A stretch of DNA of 26,998 nt, taken from contig JBFKOW010000026.1 in the NCBI GenBank assembly GCA_041628615.1, positions 1-26,998 of the forward strand. Reading direction: 5' to 3'. Positions 10,196-17,500 of the stretch are shown here, piece after piece (position 1 is the stretch's first letter; each line of letters starts with the position of its first letter). The notes beneath the pieces were generated by a model. It was not told where the DNA came from, searched no databases, and saw only the letters and a list, made by a program, of their open reading frames with translations. Source of the DNA: JAMWZF01 sp041628615. Its GTDB lineage: Bacteria > Pseudomonadota > Alphaproteobacteria > Rhodobacterales > Rhodobacteraceae. Both the position numbers and the translations under genes were made by a program.

Positions 10196-11488
10196 ATGCA
10201 CGACATCCGCGCGATCCGGGACAACCCCGCCGCCTTCGACGCCGCCCTGACCCGCCGCCCGGCCGAGGCCCCGGTATCGGCCGAGCTGCTGGCGCTGGAC
10301 GAGGCCCGCCGCACCGCGATCCAGGCCGCCGAGACCGCGCAGGCCGAGGCCAACGCCGCAGCCAAGGAGATCGGCGCCGCCAAGGCCCGCGGCGACGACG
10401 CGGAATTCGAACGTCTGCGCGCTCTGGTGGCCGACAAGAAGGCCGAGATCGCCCGCCTCCACGACACCGCCCGCGACCGCGACGCCGCGCTGACCGCCCG
10501 GCTTGCCGAGCTGCCGAACCTGCCGGCCGACGACGTGCCCGACGGCGCCGACGAGACCGGCAACGTCGAGATCAACCGCTGGGGCACCCCGCCCGCGATC
10601 GACGGCGCGCTGGAACATTTCGACATTCCGGCGGTGAAGCCGCACATGGATTTCGAGACCGCGGCCAAGACCTCGGGCAGCCGCTTCGTCAACCTGCGCG
10701 GGCCGGTGGCGCGGCTGCACCGGGCGCTGGCGCAGTTCATGCTCGACACCCATACCGGCCAGAACGGCCTGACCGAGACGATGACCCCGGTGCTGGTCCG
10801 GGACGAGGCGATGTACGGCACCGACAAGCTGCCCAAGTTCGGCGGCGACAGCTACCGGACCGAGGACGGCATGTGGCTGATCCCGACCTCCGAGGTGACG
10901 CTGACCTACTCGGTCGCGGGCGAGGTACTCGACGCCGCCGCCCTGCCGATCCGGCTGACCGCCCATACCCTGTGCTTCCGCTCCGAGGCCGGCAGCGCCG
11001 GGCGCGACACCGCCGGGATGCTGCGCCAGCACCAGTTCGAGAAGGTCGAGATGGTGTCGATCACCCGCCCCGAGGACAGCGACGCCGAGCAGAAGCGGAT
11101 GCTGCGCTGCGCCGAGGGCCTGCTGGAGGCGCTGGGCATTCCCTACCGCACGGTGGTCCTGTGCACCGGCGACATGGGCTTCGGCGCGCGCCGCACCTTC
11201 GACATCGAGGCCTGGCTGCCGGGACAAGGCACCTACCGCGAGATCAGTTCGGTCTCGACCACCGGCGATTTCCAGGCCCGGCGGATGAATGCCCGCTACC
11301 GGCCCGAGGGCGGCGGCAAGCCGGAATTCGTCCACACGCTGAACGGCTCGGGCCTCGCGGTCGGCCGGACCCTGATCGCGGTGCTGGAGAACGGCCAGCG
11401 GCCGGACGGGTCGGTCGCCCTGCCCGAAGTCCTCGCCCCCTATCTCGGCGGCGCGACCGCGATCGGCGCGGACGGCGCACTGCGCTGA
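10196..11488 (+). CDS. serS: Serine--tRNA ligase
   Basis: This is a class II aminoacyl-tRNA synthetase that charges tRNA-Ser (and tRNA-Sec where present) in the cytosol. The 430-residue protein starts with MHDIRAIRDNP and has the long N-terminal coiled-coil arm (about residues 30-105) that contacts the tRNA variable arm. Motif 2 is FRSEAGSAGRDTAG (from about residue 261), and motif 3 is GSGLAVGRTLIAVLENGQ (from residue 384). The ATG at 10196-10198 has AGGA upstream. The frame remains open upstream, but conserved sequence begins here. The gene ends 16 bp from the convergent DUF2235 gene. Confidence 0.97.
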   Translation: MHDIRAIRDNPAAFDAALTRRPAEAPVSAELLALDEARRTAIQAAETAQAEANAAAKEIGAAKARGDDAEFERLRALVADKKAEIARLHDTARDRDAALTARLAELPNLPADDVPDGADETGNVEINRWGTPPAIDGALEHFDIPAVKPHMDFETAAKTSGSRFVNLRGPVARLHRALAQFMLDTHTGQNGLTETMTPVLVRDEAMYGTDKLPKFGGDSYRTEDGMWLIPTSEVTLTYSVAGEVLDAAALPIRLTAHTLCFRSEAGSAGRDTAGMLRQHQFEKVEMVSITRPEDSDAEQKRMLRCAEGLLEALGIPYRTVVLCTGDMGFGARRTFDIEAWLPGQGTYREISSVSTTGDFQARRMNARYRPEGGGKPEFVHTLNGSGLAVGRTLIAVLENGQRPDGSVALPEVLAPYLGGATAIGADGALR

Positions 11489-11504
11489 GCGCGCCGCCGC
11501 CGGG

Positions 11505-12719
11505 TCACGAGGCGCGGGCCTCGGATTCGCCCTCGTCCTCTGCGGCCGGCGCGTCCGGCGCCTTTCGCTCGGGACCCTCCGGCAGCAACCCCGGCAGGTC
11601 GTTCCAGACCCGGGCAAGGCTGCCGGGCTTGTAGGGCCCGCCGGCGTTCCCCGCGCCCAGCCGGATCTTGTCGAGCACGCTGGGATGCACGTCGGCGGCG
11701 TTGTCCGGTCCGTCGCGGTCGGCGAGGACCGGCATCGTGATCGCGCCGAGGACGGCCGACTTGCGCTTGTTGTGCACCGGGTCGGCGGGATTGCACAGCG
11801 CCTCGGCGGCGGCCAGCTTGTCCGGGTCCATCTCGAGACCCCGCGCCATCGCGCCCTCGGCGATCCAGCCGAGGGTGTAGGCGGACAGGCCCCTCACCTC
11901 GCCGCCGCCGCCGATCGACCCGTGATCGCCCGCGAACCACATCTGCAGGTAGCGCGGCGCGTCCCGCTGCGCCCGCTGGTTCAGGTCGGCAAGGTTGTCC
12001 CAGAGCGACGGCGGGTAATGCTTGCGCCGCTCGTCGAGCGCCACCGCGTGGCGGGCCGAGGCCACCGAGGACGACAGCGCGGTGTCGTGGAACGAGTAGT
12101 CGGCGTTCAGCACCTTGGCGACCCAGCCGAGGAAGCCCGGCACGCCGAGCGCCCCCACGGTGTCCAGCACCCCGAGATAGGTGATCCGGAGCAGTTCGGT
12201 GGGCTTGTCGCGCTTCGACAGGTCCTCGAGCGAGGTCGCCACGTCCGGCGACATCTCCGCCCGGGCCGCCTGCACCTTGTCGGCATCCGGGTGGCCCGCC
12301 GATCCGCGCGTGCGGTAGAGCGCCATCGCCTTGCCGACCTCGTCGATCTTGTCCCGGCTCAGGATGCCGGCCTTGCGGATCAGCCCGGCCAGCGACCGCG
12401 CGGTATAGGCCCCGCGCGAGAAGCCAAAGATGTAGATCTCGTCGCCCGGCTCGTAGAGCCACAGGAGGGCGCGGTAGGCCTCGAGGATGTTGCCGTCGAG
12501 GCCCCAGCCGAAGGGTCCGCCCAGCCACTTGTCGGTGAACCGGGCGACCGCGTTGGAGCCGCGCCCGGTGCCGACCCCGCGGACGTAGATCGGCACCTGC
12601 TTGGTCCCGTCCTCGGCGCTGAGCCGGACCGCCTGCGCCAGCTGCACCACGTTGGTCTGCTGATCCTTGCGGTCGGGGATGTTCCAGGTGCCGTCGCAGA
12701 AGATGGCGATGCGTTTCAT
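11505..12719 (-). CDS. DUF2235 domain protein, Tle1-like alpha/beta-hydrolase
   Basis: The 404-residue protein begins MKRIAIFCDGTWN, the hallmark opening of DUF2235. It has the nucleophile elbow GFSRG (Ser101) in YIFGFSRGAYTARSLAG and a later WFAGDHGSIGGG segment (Asp266, His267) where the family keeps its catalytic Asp/His region. Relatives include Tle1 phospholipase effectors of type VI secretion and uncharacterised cytosolic hydrolases. No signal peptide, secretion partner or immunity gene is visible nearby, so an effector role is unsupported. The start is fixed by a strong AAAGGAGG site seven bases upstream. It converges with serS and diverges from the TspO-related gene. Confidence 0.85.
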   Translation of the reverse strand: MKRIAIFCDGTWNIPDRKDQQTNVVQLAQAVRLSAEDGTKQVPIYVRGVGTGRGSNAVARFTDKWLGGPFGWGLDGNILEAYRALLWLYEPGDEIYIFGFSRGAYTARSLAGLIRKAGILSRDKIDEVGKAMALYRTRGSAGHPDADKVQAARAEMSPDVATSLEDLSKRDKPTELLRITYLGVLDTVGALGVPGFLGWVAKVLNADYSFHDTALSSSVASARHAVALDERRKHYPPSLWDNLADLNQRAQRDAPRYLQMWFAGDHGSIGGGGEVRGLSAYTLGWIAEGAMARGLEMDPDKLAAAEALCNPADPVHNKRKSAVLGAITMPVLADRDGPDNAADVHPSVLDKIRLGAGNAGGPYKPGSLARVWNDLPGLLPEGPERKAPDAPAAEDEGESEARAS

Positions 12720-12726
12720 GGTCTGG

Positions 12727-12734
12727 CCTCCTTT
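12727..12734 (-). promoter_or_regulatory. Strong ribosome binding site that fixes the DUF2235 start
   Basis: On the minus strand AAAGGAGG lies seven bases before the ATG at 12717-12719. This is the best Shine-Dalgarno match noticed in the window, and it rules in favour of MKRIAIF over an upstream in-frame GTG. Confidence 0.8.
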
Positions 12735-12892
12735 GAGGAAAGGGTCCGGCGCGGCGCCGTTCCGGTCAAGTGAGGGTTTCCCCACCATGTCCGCCCGGCG
12801 GCGGGCTGCGCGCGGAAACCGGGCCTGCCACGGCGGACTGCCCGGAATTGCGGCGGCCGTGGCGACGTGCGATTGAACCGGGACCCGCGATC

Positions 12893-13627
12893 ATGCGTTC
12901 AAGGATCATGAAACACGCACTCGCCTATCTCACCCTCGCTCTGGCCATCGCCTTTGCCGTCTCCCCCGCCGTCACCGACCCGTTCACCGGGTTCCGCGCC
13001 GACCAGCTTCCGGTTCCCCAGATCGAGCCGCCGGTGCAGCCCGCGGGCTATGCCTTCGCGATCTGGGGGGTGATCTATCTCTGGCTCATCGCCTCGGCCG
13101 GCTTCGGGGCGTGGAAACGCGCGGATGCCGAGGACTGGCACCGCGCCCGGCCCGGACTCGCGGCCAGCCTCGCCATCGGGGTGCCGTGGCTGGCGATCGC
13201 CAATGCCTCGGCGATCTGGGCGACGATCACGATCTTCCTGATGGCCGCGGGGGCGATCGTCGCGCTGCTGCGCAGCCCGGACCGGGACCTCTGGCTGTTC
13301 CGGGCGCCGGTCGGGCTTTATGCCGGCTGGCTGACCGCCGCCTCCTTCGTGTCGCTGGCGACCACGGCGGCGGGCTACGGCATCGCCTTCGGCCAGACCG
13401 GCTGGGCCTGGGCCGGGATCGCGGGGGCGGCGGCGGTGGCGGCCACGGTGCTGCGGCAGCCCGGGGCCGGGCCGGTCTACGGCATCGCGGTGATCTGGGC
13501 CCTTGCCGGGATCGTCGCCGCCAACGGGGCCGCGGCGCTGTCGGTCAGCCTGCTCGCCGGGGCCGGGATCGCCGTGACCGCGGTGCTGGCGATCCGCGCC
13601 GCGGCGCTGCGCGAAGCCGCCGCCTGA
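12893..13627 (+). CDS. Multi-pass membrane protein related to TspO/MBR (tryptophan-rich sensory protein-like)
   Basis: The 244-residue protein has about six or seven hydrophobic segments. The segment PVQPAGYAFAIWGVIYLWL resembles the conserved PxGxxFxxWxxIY region of the TspO-related superfamily. Tryptophans recur in the membrane segments. Classical TspO binds porphyrins or cholesterol, is about 160 residues long and has five helices; this protein is longer and belongs at best to a divergent branch, so ligand and role are unknown. Start choice is uncertain. The ATG at 12893 (MRSRIMKHALAY) has a weak GGGA eight bases upstream. The ATG at 12908 has AAGGA only two bases away. Confidence 0.7.
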   Translation: MRSRIMKHALAYLTLALAIAFAVSPAVTDPFTGFRADQLPVPQIEPPVQPAGYAFAIWGVIYLWLIASAGFGAWKRADAEDWHRARPGLAASLAIGVPWLAIANASAIWATITIFLMAAGAIVALLRSPDRDLWLFRAPVGLYAGWLTAASFVSLATTAAGYGIAFGQTGWAWAGIAGAAAVAATVLRQPGAGPVYGIAVIWALAGIVAANGAAALSVSLLAGAGIAVTAVLAIRAAALREAAA

Positions 13628-13646
13628 CCGGTCAGCCGCGCTTGGG

Positions 13647-15095
13647 CTACGGCTTGCCGAGGTGCTTGCGCAGCCGGGACGGGGTGGATTTCTTGCGGTC
13701 CTTGTAGGGGTTGCGGTCCCCCTGACCCCGGAAGGTCAGCCGGATCGGCGTGCCGGGCATGTCGAAATCCTCGCGCAGCCCGTTCACGAGATAGCGCGCG
13801 TAGGCCTCCGGCATCTTGTCGGGGTGCGAACACATCACCACGAAGCCCGGCGGCCGGGTCTTGGCCTGGGTGGCATAGCGCAGCTTGATCCGGCGGCCGC
13901 CCGGCGCCGGCGGCGGATGCGCCTCCAGCATCCCGGCCAGCCAGCGGTTCAGCGCCGCGGTCGGCACCCGCCGGTTCCACACCTCGTGGGCCCGCATCAC
14001 CGCCTCGCGCAGCCGGTCCAGCCCCTTGCCGGTCCTGGCCGACACGGTGACCAGCGGCGCGCCGCGCAGCTGCGGCAGCAGGCGCTCGAAACTCTCGCGC
14101 AGTTCCTTCAGCTTGTCCTGCTTGTCGGTCTCGATATCCCACTTGTTGACCGCGACGACCACCGCGCGGCCCTCGCGCTCGGCGAGGTCGGCGATCCGCA
14201 GGTCCTGGCTCTCGAACGGGATCGCGGCGTCGAGCAGCACCACCACCACCTCGGCGAAACGCACCGCGCGCAGCCCGTCGCCGACGCTCAGCTTCTCGAC
14301 CTTGTCCTGCACCTTGGCCTTGCGGCGCATCCCGGCGGTGTCGAAGATCCGCACCGGCACGCCGCCCCAGTCCAGCGCGACCGAGATCGCGTCGCGGGTG
14401 ATCCCGGCCTCGGGGCCGGTGAGCAGCCTCTCCTCGCCCAGCAGCGCGTTGACCAGCGTGGACTTGCCCGCGTTGGGGCGGCCGACAACGGCGATCTGCA
14501 AGGGTTTCGAGGGGGTTGGGCGGCCATCTTCATCTTCGCCGGCAGCCTCGTCCACGGCCACGTCGGTGTCCGGCGCCTCGGCCGCCGCGCGCTCGGCAAA
14601 GCCCTCGGCCAGCGGCATCAGCACGGCGGCAAGATCCTCCATCCCCTCGCCATGCTCGGCCGACAGGCGCAGCGGCTCGCCCAGCCCGAGCCCCCAGGCC
14701 TCGAGCGCCCCGGCCTCGCCGGCCTGCCCCTCGGCCTTGTTCGCGGCAAGGATCACCGGGCCGCCGCGCTTGCGCAGGATGTCGGCGAAGATCTCGTCCA
14801 CCGGGGTCACCCCGGCGCGGGCGTCGATCAGGAACAGGCAGATGTCGGCCGCCGCCACCGCCCGCTCGGTCAGCCGGCGCATCCGGCCCGGCAGGCTGTC
14901 GTCGGTGGCGTCCTCGAGCCCGGCGGTGTCGATCACCGTGAACCGCAGCGGCCCCAGCCGCGCCTCGCCCTCGCGCAGGTCGCGGGTGACGCCGGGCTGG
15001 TCGTCGACCAGCGCCAGCTTGCGGCCGACGAGCCGGTTGAACAGCGTGGACTTGCCCACGTTGGGCCGCCCCACGATCGCAAGGGAGAAGGTCAT
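13647..15095 (-). CDS. der: Ribosome biogenesis GTPase Der (EngA)
   Basis: Der is an essential cytosolic GTPase needed for 50S subunit maturation. The 482-residue product has two G domains in tandem. The first has GRPNVGKST at residues 9-17, DTAGLED, and NKAE as the G4 motif. The second has GRPNAGKST at about residues 205-213, DTAGMRRKAKV, and NKWD as G4. A C-terminal KH-like domain ends in KKSTPSRLRKHLGKP. An acidic linker with EDEDG separates the G domains. G4 in domain 1 has Glu instead of Asp, which I believe is common in alphaproteobacterial Der. It is the last gene of a three-gene minus-strand cluster and converges with the TspO-related gene. Confidence 0.97.
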   Translation of the reverse strand: MTFSLAIVGRPNVGKSTLFNRLVGRKLALVDDQPGVTRDLREGEARLGPLRFTVIDTAGLEDATDDSLPGRMRRLTERAVAAADICLFLIDARAGVTPVDEIFADILRKRGGPVILAANKAEGQAGEAGALEAWGLGLGEPLRLSAEHGEGMEDLAAVLMPLAEGFAERAAAEAPDTDVAVDEAAGEDEDGRPTPSKPLQIAVVGRPNAGKSTLVNALLGEERLLTGPEAGITRDAISVALDWGGVPVRIFDTAGMRRKAKVQDKVEKLSVGDGLRAVRFAEVVVVLLDAAIPFESQDLRIADLAEREGRAVVVAVNKWDIETDKQDKLKELRESFERLLPQLRGAPLVTVSARTGKGLDRLREAVMRAHEVWNRRVPTAALNRWLAGMLEAHPPPAPGGRRIKLRYATQAKTRPPGFVVMCSHPDKMPEAYARYLVNGLREDFDMPGTPIRLTFRGQGDRNPYKDRKKSTPSRLRKHLGKP

Positions 15096-15137
15096 CGCCG
15101 CAGTCCGCCCGACAGGAAGGCCCCGGCCCTACACGCT

Positions 15138-16460
15138 TTAGCGGTAGGCCACAAGCTGGCCCCGGCCGGTCACGACATAGAGCGTGCCGCCGGCCACCGC
15201 CGGGTTCGTCGTCGCCCCGCCGGGGATCTCCACCGCGCCGAGCAGCGCCCCGGTGCGGGGGTCGAACTGACGCAACAGGCCGTCCGAGGAGGCCACGATC
15301 AGCCGCCCGCCGGCCAGAACCGGGCCGTAATGGGCATGGCTGGTCTTCTGCCGCCGCTCGCGCTGTTCGACGAAGCCCGGCAGCGGTTGCCGCCAGAGCA
15401 CCGCGCCGCTGCGCGCGTCGAGCCGCAGCAGGTCGCCGAGGTCGTTGACGAGGAAGATCGAGTTGCCCGCCGGCCAGACCGGGCTGACCGCGCCCTCGGT
15501 CGCGGTCCAGAGCCGGTCGCCGGAGGCGAGGTCGAGGGCCGCGACCCGGCCCGACACGTTGCCGACATAAACCACGCCGCCGTCGATCACCGGGTCGCCG
15601 GAGATGTCCGAGAGGGTGGCCGCCGCCCGGCCCGTCCGCGCCCCGGCGAGCACCGTGGACCAGCGCCGCAGCCCGCCGAGCGGAAAGGCCGCGATCACCT
15701 CGCCCGAGGCGAAGGGAAATACCGCGATGTCGCCGGTCACCGCCGCCCCGGCCCCGCCCGAGAAGCCCTGAACCGCCGGCGTGCCGGTCAGTGTCCAGCG
15801 GATCCGCCCGCTGGCGGCGTCCACCGCCCAGGCCCGGCTGTCGCGGGCCACGACATAGACCAGATCGCCCCGCACGGTGGGCGCCGACCCACCGCCGGCG
15901 TCGAGGTCCTGGGTCCAGAGCAGGTCGCCGGTGGCGACGGACAGCGCCGACAGCTCTCCGAAGCCGGTAGTCACGAACAGCGTGTCGCCCGACACCGCAA
16001 GACCGCCGCCGGTCGCGTCGGTCCGGCTGTCGGAGGCCGGGACGAGGGTGCGGGTCCACAGCACCTCGCCGCCGGTCGACACCGCGGTGACCCGCGACCG
16101 GGCGTCGAGGGTGAAGACCCGGCCACCGGCCACCACCGGGTCGGCGGTGATCCGGTCGCGGCGGCTGTCACCCTCGCCGATCGGCACCGAGAAGACCCGC
16201 GTCAGCGCGGGGCCCAGCGCCGGATGGCGGATCTGGTGGCTGGCCGAGCCGAGCCGGTGGGTCCAGTCGGCGTTGGCCTGCGGCGCGACGAGCGACAGCG
16301 CCGGCACCGTTGCCGGCACCGTCTCCTGCGCCGGGCCCGAGCCATCCAGGCCGGCCCGGATGTCCAGCCGTTCGCCGGGCAGCCGCACCTCGCGTCCATC
16401 GCCGCAGGCGGCCAGCGCCAGTGCGAGTGTCAGCGATGCGATGATGGAACGGCCCGGCAC
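15138..16460 (-). CDS. bamB: BamB-like outer-membrane assembly lipoprotein (PQQ-type beta-propeller)
   Basis: BamB is a periplasmic lipoprotein of the BAM complex that inserts beta-barrel proteins into the outer membrane. The protein has a short basic N-terminus, a hydrophobic stretch and the lipobox LALAAC (Cys19 from the chosen start). It is followed by repeated PQQ-like blade motifs such as SGRIRWTLTGTP, SGDRLWTATEG, TGDLLWTQDLD and SGAVLWRQPLP, consistent with an eight-bladed propeller. I chose the GTG at 16458-16460 because GAGGA lies eight bases upstream and it gives a compact signal peptide (440 residues). The GTG at 16490, overlapping the previous gene as GTGA, is an alternative that adds ten residues. 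Confidence 0.88.
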   Translation of the reverse strand: MPGRSIIASLTLALALAACGDGREVRLPGERLDIRAGLDGSGPAQETVPATVPALSLVAPQANADWTHRLGSASHQIRHPALGPALTRVFSVPIGEGDSRRDRITADPVVAGGRVFTLDARSRVTAVSTGGEVLWTRTLVPASDSRTDATGGGLAVSGDTLFVTTGFGELSALSVATGDLLWTQDLDAGGGSAPTVRGDLVYVVARDSRAWAVDAASGRIRWTLTGTPAVQGFSGGAGAAVTGDIAVFPFASGEVIAAFPLGGLRRWSTVLAGARTGRAAATLSDISGDPVIDGGVVYVGNVSGRVAALDLASGDRLWTATEGAVSPVWPAGNSIFLVNDLGDLLRLDARSGAVLWRQPLPGFVEQRERRQKTSHAHYGPVLAGGRLIVASSDGLLRQFDPRTGALLGAVEIPGGATTNPAVAGGTLYVVTGRGQLVAYR

Positions 16461-16486
16461 GTGTCTTGTCCTCACCCGGTGTTCTG

Positions 16487-17173
16487 TCACTCAGAGAGCG
16501 CCGCGTCGGGCGCGGTCACGTCGGCGGCGCCGTCCGGAACCGGGCCGCCCAGGGCCACAATCAGGTTTTGGGCCCGCTCGCGCAAGCCCCGGCTGACCGC
16601 GGCGTCCTCGATCAGCGTCGTCGCGGTGGCGATGGCCGCCTCGGCATCGCCAGACTCGGCCTCGGCGATCGCGATCTGCTCCAGCGCGAGAAGCCGGTAG
16701 GGCGCGCCGGGCCGGGCCAGCTCGGACAGCAGGGCGATGCGCGCATCGGGCGCGCCTTCGCCGGTCATCACCGCCTTCAGCCGGGCGAGATCGCCATAGA
16801 CCGGGTCGAGCCCGGGCGTGTCGGCCAGCGCGTTGAGCAGGTCGGCGGCGGCGGCGGTCTCACCGGCCTGGGTCAGGGCCGCGGCCTGCAGCAGATCCCG
16901 CAGCGCCGCCGCGTCGCCCGGCGCCGGAACCGCCGCGAGCGCCGCGGCCCGCGCGGCCGGGTCGTCGGTCCGGATCGCGGCCAGCAACGCGTCGCCGAGG
17001 GCCTGCGCCTCCGCCTGGGCGCGGGCCTTGCGCCATTCGTTGAACGCCGCGCCGCCAACCACCAGCGCCACGAGGACGAGGCCGATCCATCCGTATTTCC
17101 GAAGGATGTTGAACAGGCGGTCGCGCTGGACCTCCTCGTTCACCTCGTCGATGAAACTCTCGTTGTTGCTCAC
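16487..17173 (-). CDS. Membrane-anchored TPR protein, YfgM-like ancillary translocon subunit
   Basis: The 228-residue protein starts VSNNESFIDEVNEEVQRDRL. It has a short cytosolic N-terminus, one transmembrane helix at about residues 30-46 (YGWIGLVLVALVVGGAAF), and an Ala-rich periplasmic helical domain of the TPR type. This matches YfgM, which in E. coli binds SecYEG and periplasmic chaperones and is encoded beside bamB and der, as here. The GTG at 17171-17173 has AGGGCAGG immediately upstream; earlier in-frame starts give a leader without conserved features. Its stop overlaps a possible GTG of bamB, pointing to a yfgM-like/bamB/der operon. Confidence 0.88.
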   Translation of the reverse strand: MSNNESFIDEVNEEVQRDRLFNILRKYGWIGLVLVALVVGGAAFNEWRKARAQAEAQALGDALLAAIRTDDPAARAAALAAVPAPGDAAALRDLLQAAALTQAGETAAAADLLNALADTPGLDPVYGDLARLKAVMTGEGAPDARIALLSELARPGAPYRLLALEQIAIAEAESGDAEAAIATATTLIEDAAVSRGLRERAQNLIVALGGPVPDGAADVTAPDAALSE

Positions 17174-17241
17174 CCTGCCCTCGCGGTCTGCCAGTCCCCT
17201 CGGTGCGATCCGGCCCGCGGCCGGACCCGGTCCGTCGGCGC

Positions 17242-17271
17242 TCTGTAGCGCAGAAGCGCGCGCAAAGCCAA
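17242..17271 (-). promoter_or_regulatory. Candidate promoter for the YfgM-like/bamB/der operon
   Basis: On the minus strand TTGGCT (17266-17271) precedes TACAGA (17242-17247) by 18 bases. A start site near 17235 would give a leader of about 60 bases before the GTG at 17173. The -10 match is modest. Confidence 0.4.
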
Positions 17272-17343
17272 GCCGGAAGCGGGCCGCCGCCACGTCCCCC
17301 GGGATCGCGCATTTCCGCATGGCCGGACCACGATTTTCGCAGG

Positions 17344-17372
17344 TTGCGAGAAACATGCGGAATCTCTAATCT
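17344..17372 (+). promoter_or_regulatory. Candidate sigma-70 promoter of the RND efflux operon
   Basis: TTGCGA (17344-17349) and TAATCT (17367-17372) are separated by exactly 17 bases. The predicted transcription start near 17379 falls inside the inverted repeat at 17371-17407, the usual place for a repressor site. The leader before the adaptor ATG would be about 120 bases. Confidence 0.55.
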
Positions 17373-17407
17373 GAACCGGTCAGTTTAGCGTATGACCCAC
17401 TGACCGG
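17371..17407. promoter_or_regulatory. Operator-like inverted repeat over the RND operon start site
   Basis: CCGGTCAGT (17376-17384) and ACTGACCGG (17399-17407) are perfect inverted nine-mers separated by 14 bases. The left arm is itself part of the near-palindrome CTGAACCGGTCAG (17371-17383). It overlaps the -10 box and the predicted start. TetR- and MarR-type repressors of efflux operons bind sites of this shape and place; the assignment to such a repressor is inference, as no regulator gene lies in the window. Confidence 0.5.
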
Positions 17408-17456
17408 ACATGCGGACGTCCTGGCGGTGGTGTGGTGCAGTCGCGACGTGGCACCG

Positions 17457-17480
17457 CCCGCGGCCGAGCCGGACCGCGGG
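17457..17480 (+). other. Terminator-like hairpin in the RND operon leader
   Basis: CCCGCGG (17457-17463) and CCGCGGG (17474-17480) form a seven-base all-GC stem with a ten-base loop, followed by TTTAGT. It ends ten bases before the AAGGA ribosome site. It could act as an attenuator, but the T tract is short. Confidence 0.35.
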
Positions 17481-17500
17481 TTTAGTAACAAGGATCAGCG

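Larger units (their letters stand above)
17314..17416. repeat. Three copies of CATGCGGA around the RND promoter
   Basis: The octamer CATGCGGA occurs on the plus strand at 17354-17361 (inside the promoter spacer) and 17409-17416, and inverted (TCCGCATG) at 17314-17321. The two direct copies share one more base (ACATGCGGA). The inverted copy at 17314 and the copy at 17354 face each other 40 bp apart. This is the arrangement of a possible protein-binding site, but no factor can be named. Confidence 0.5.
17174..17500. other. Divergent intergenic regulatory region between the YfgM-like gene and the RND operon
   Basis: This 327 bp stretch has no convincing gene but is dense in signals: one candidate promoter on each strand, an operator-like inverted repeat, three copies of CATGCGGA, and a GC-rich hairpin in the leader of the RND operon. 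Each is listed on its own. Confidence 0.7.

Noticed and set aside
9960..10250. Small open frame upstream of serS (about 96 codons)
   Set aside because: No ribosome site, Arg-rich composition, and it runs into serS in another frame.
9848..11617. A 589-codon minus-strand frame opposite serS
   Set aside because: Arg/Gly/Ala-rich antisense translation; serS on the plus strand has all class II synthetase motifs.
12720..12892. Possible extracytoplasmic-sigma promoter (GGAAC) and TTGACC box between the DUF2235 and TspO-related genes
   Set aside because: The minus strand has TTGACCGGAAC, but the matching -10 (CGTT or TATAAT-like) is not at the right distance.
14530..16059. A 509-codon minus-strand frame crossing the der/bamB boundary
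   Set aside because: It is a +1/-1 shadow of bamB and der on the same strand; both genes have complete frames with conserved motifs, so no fusion or frameshift is implied.
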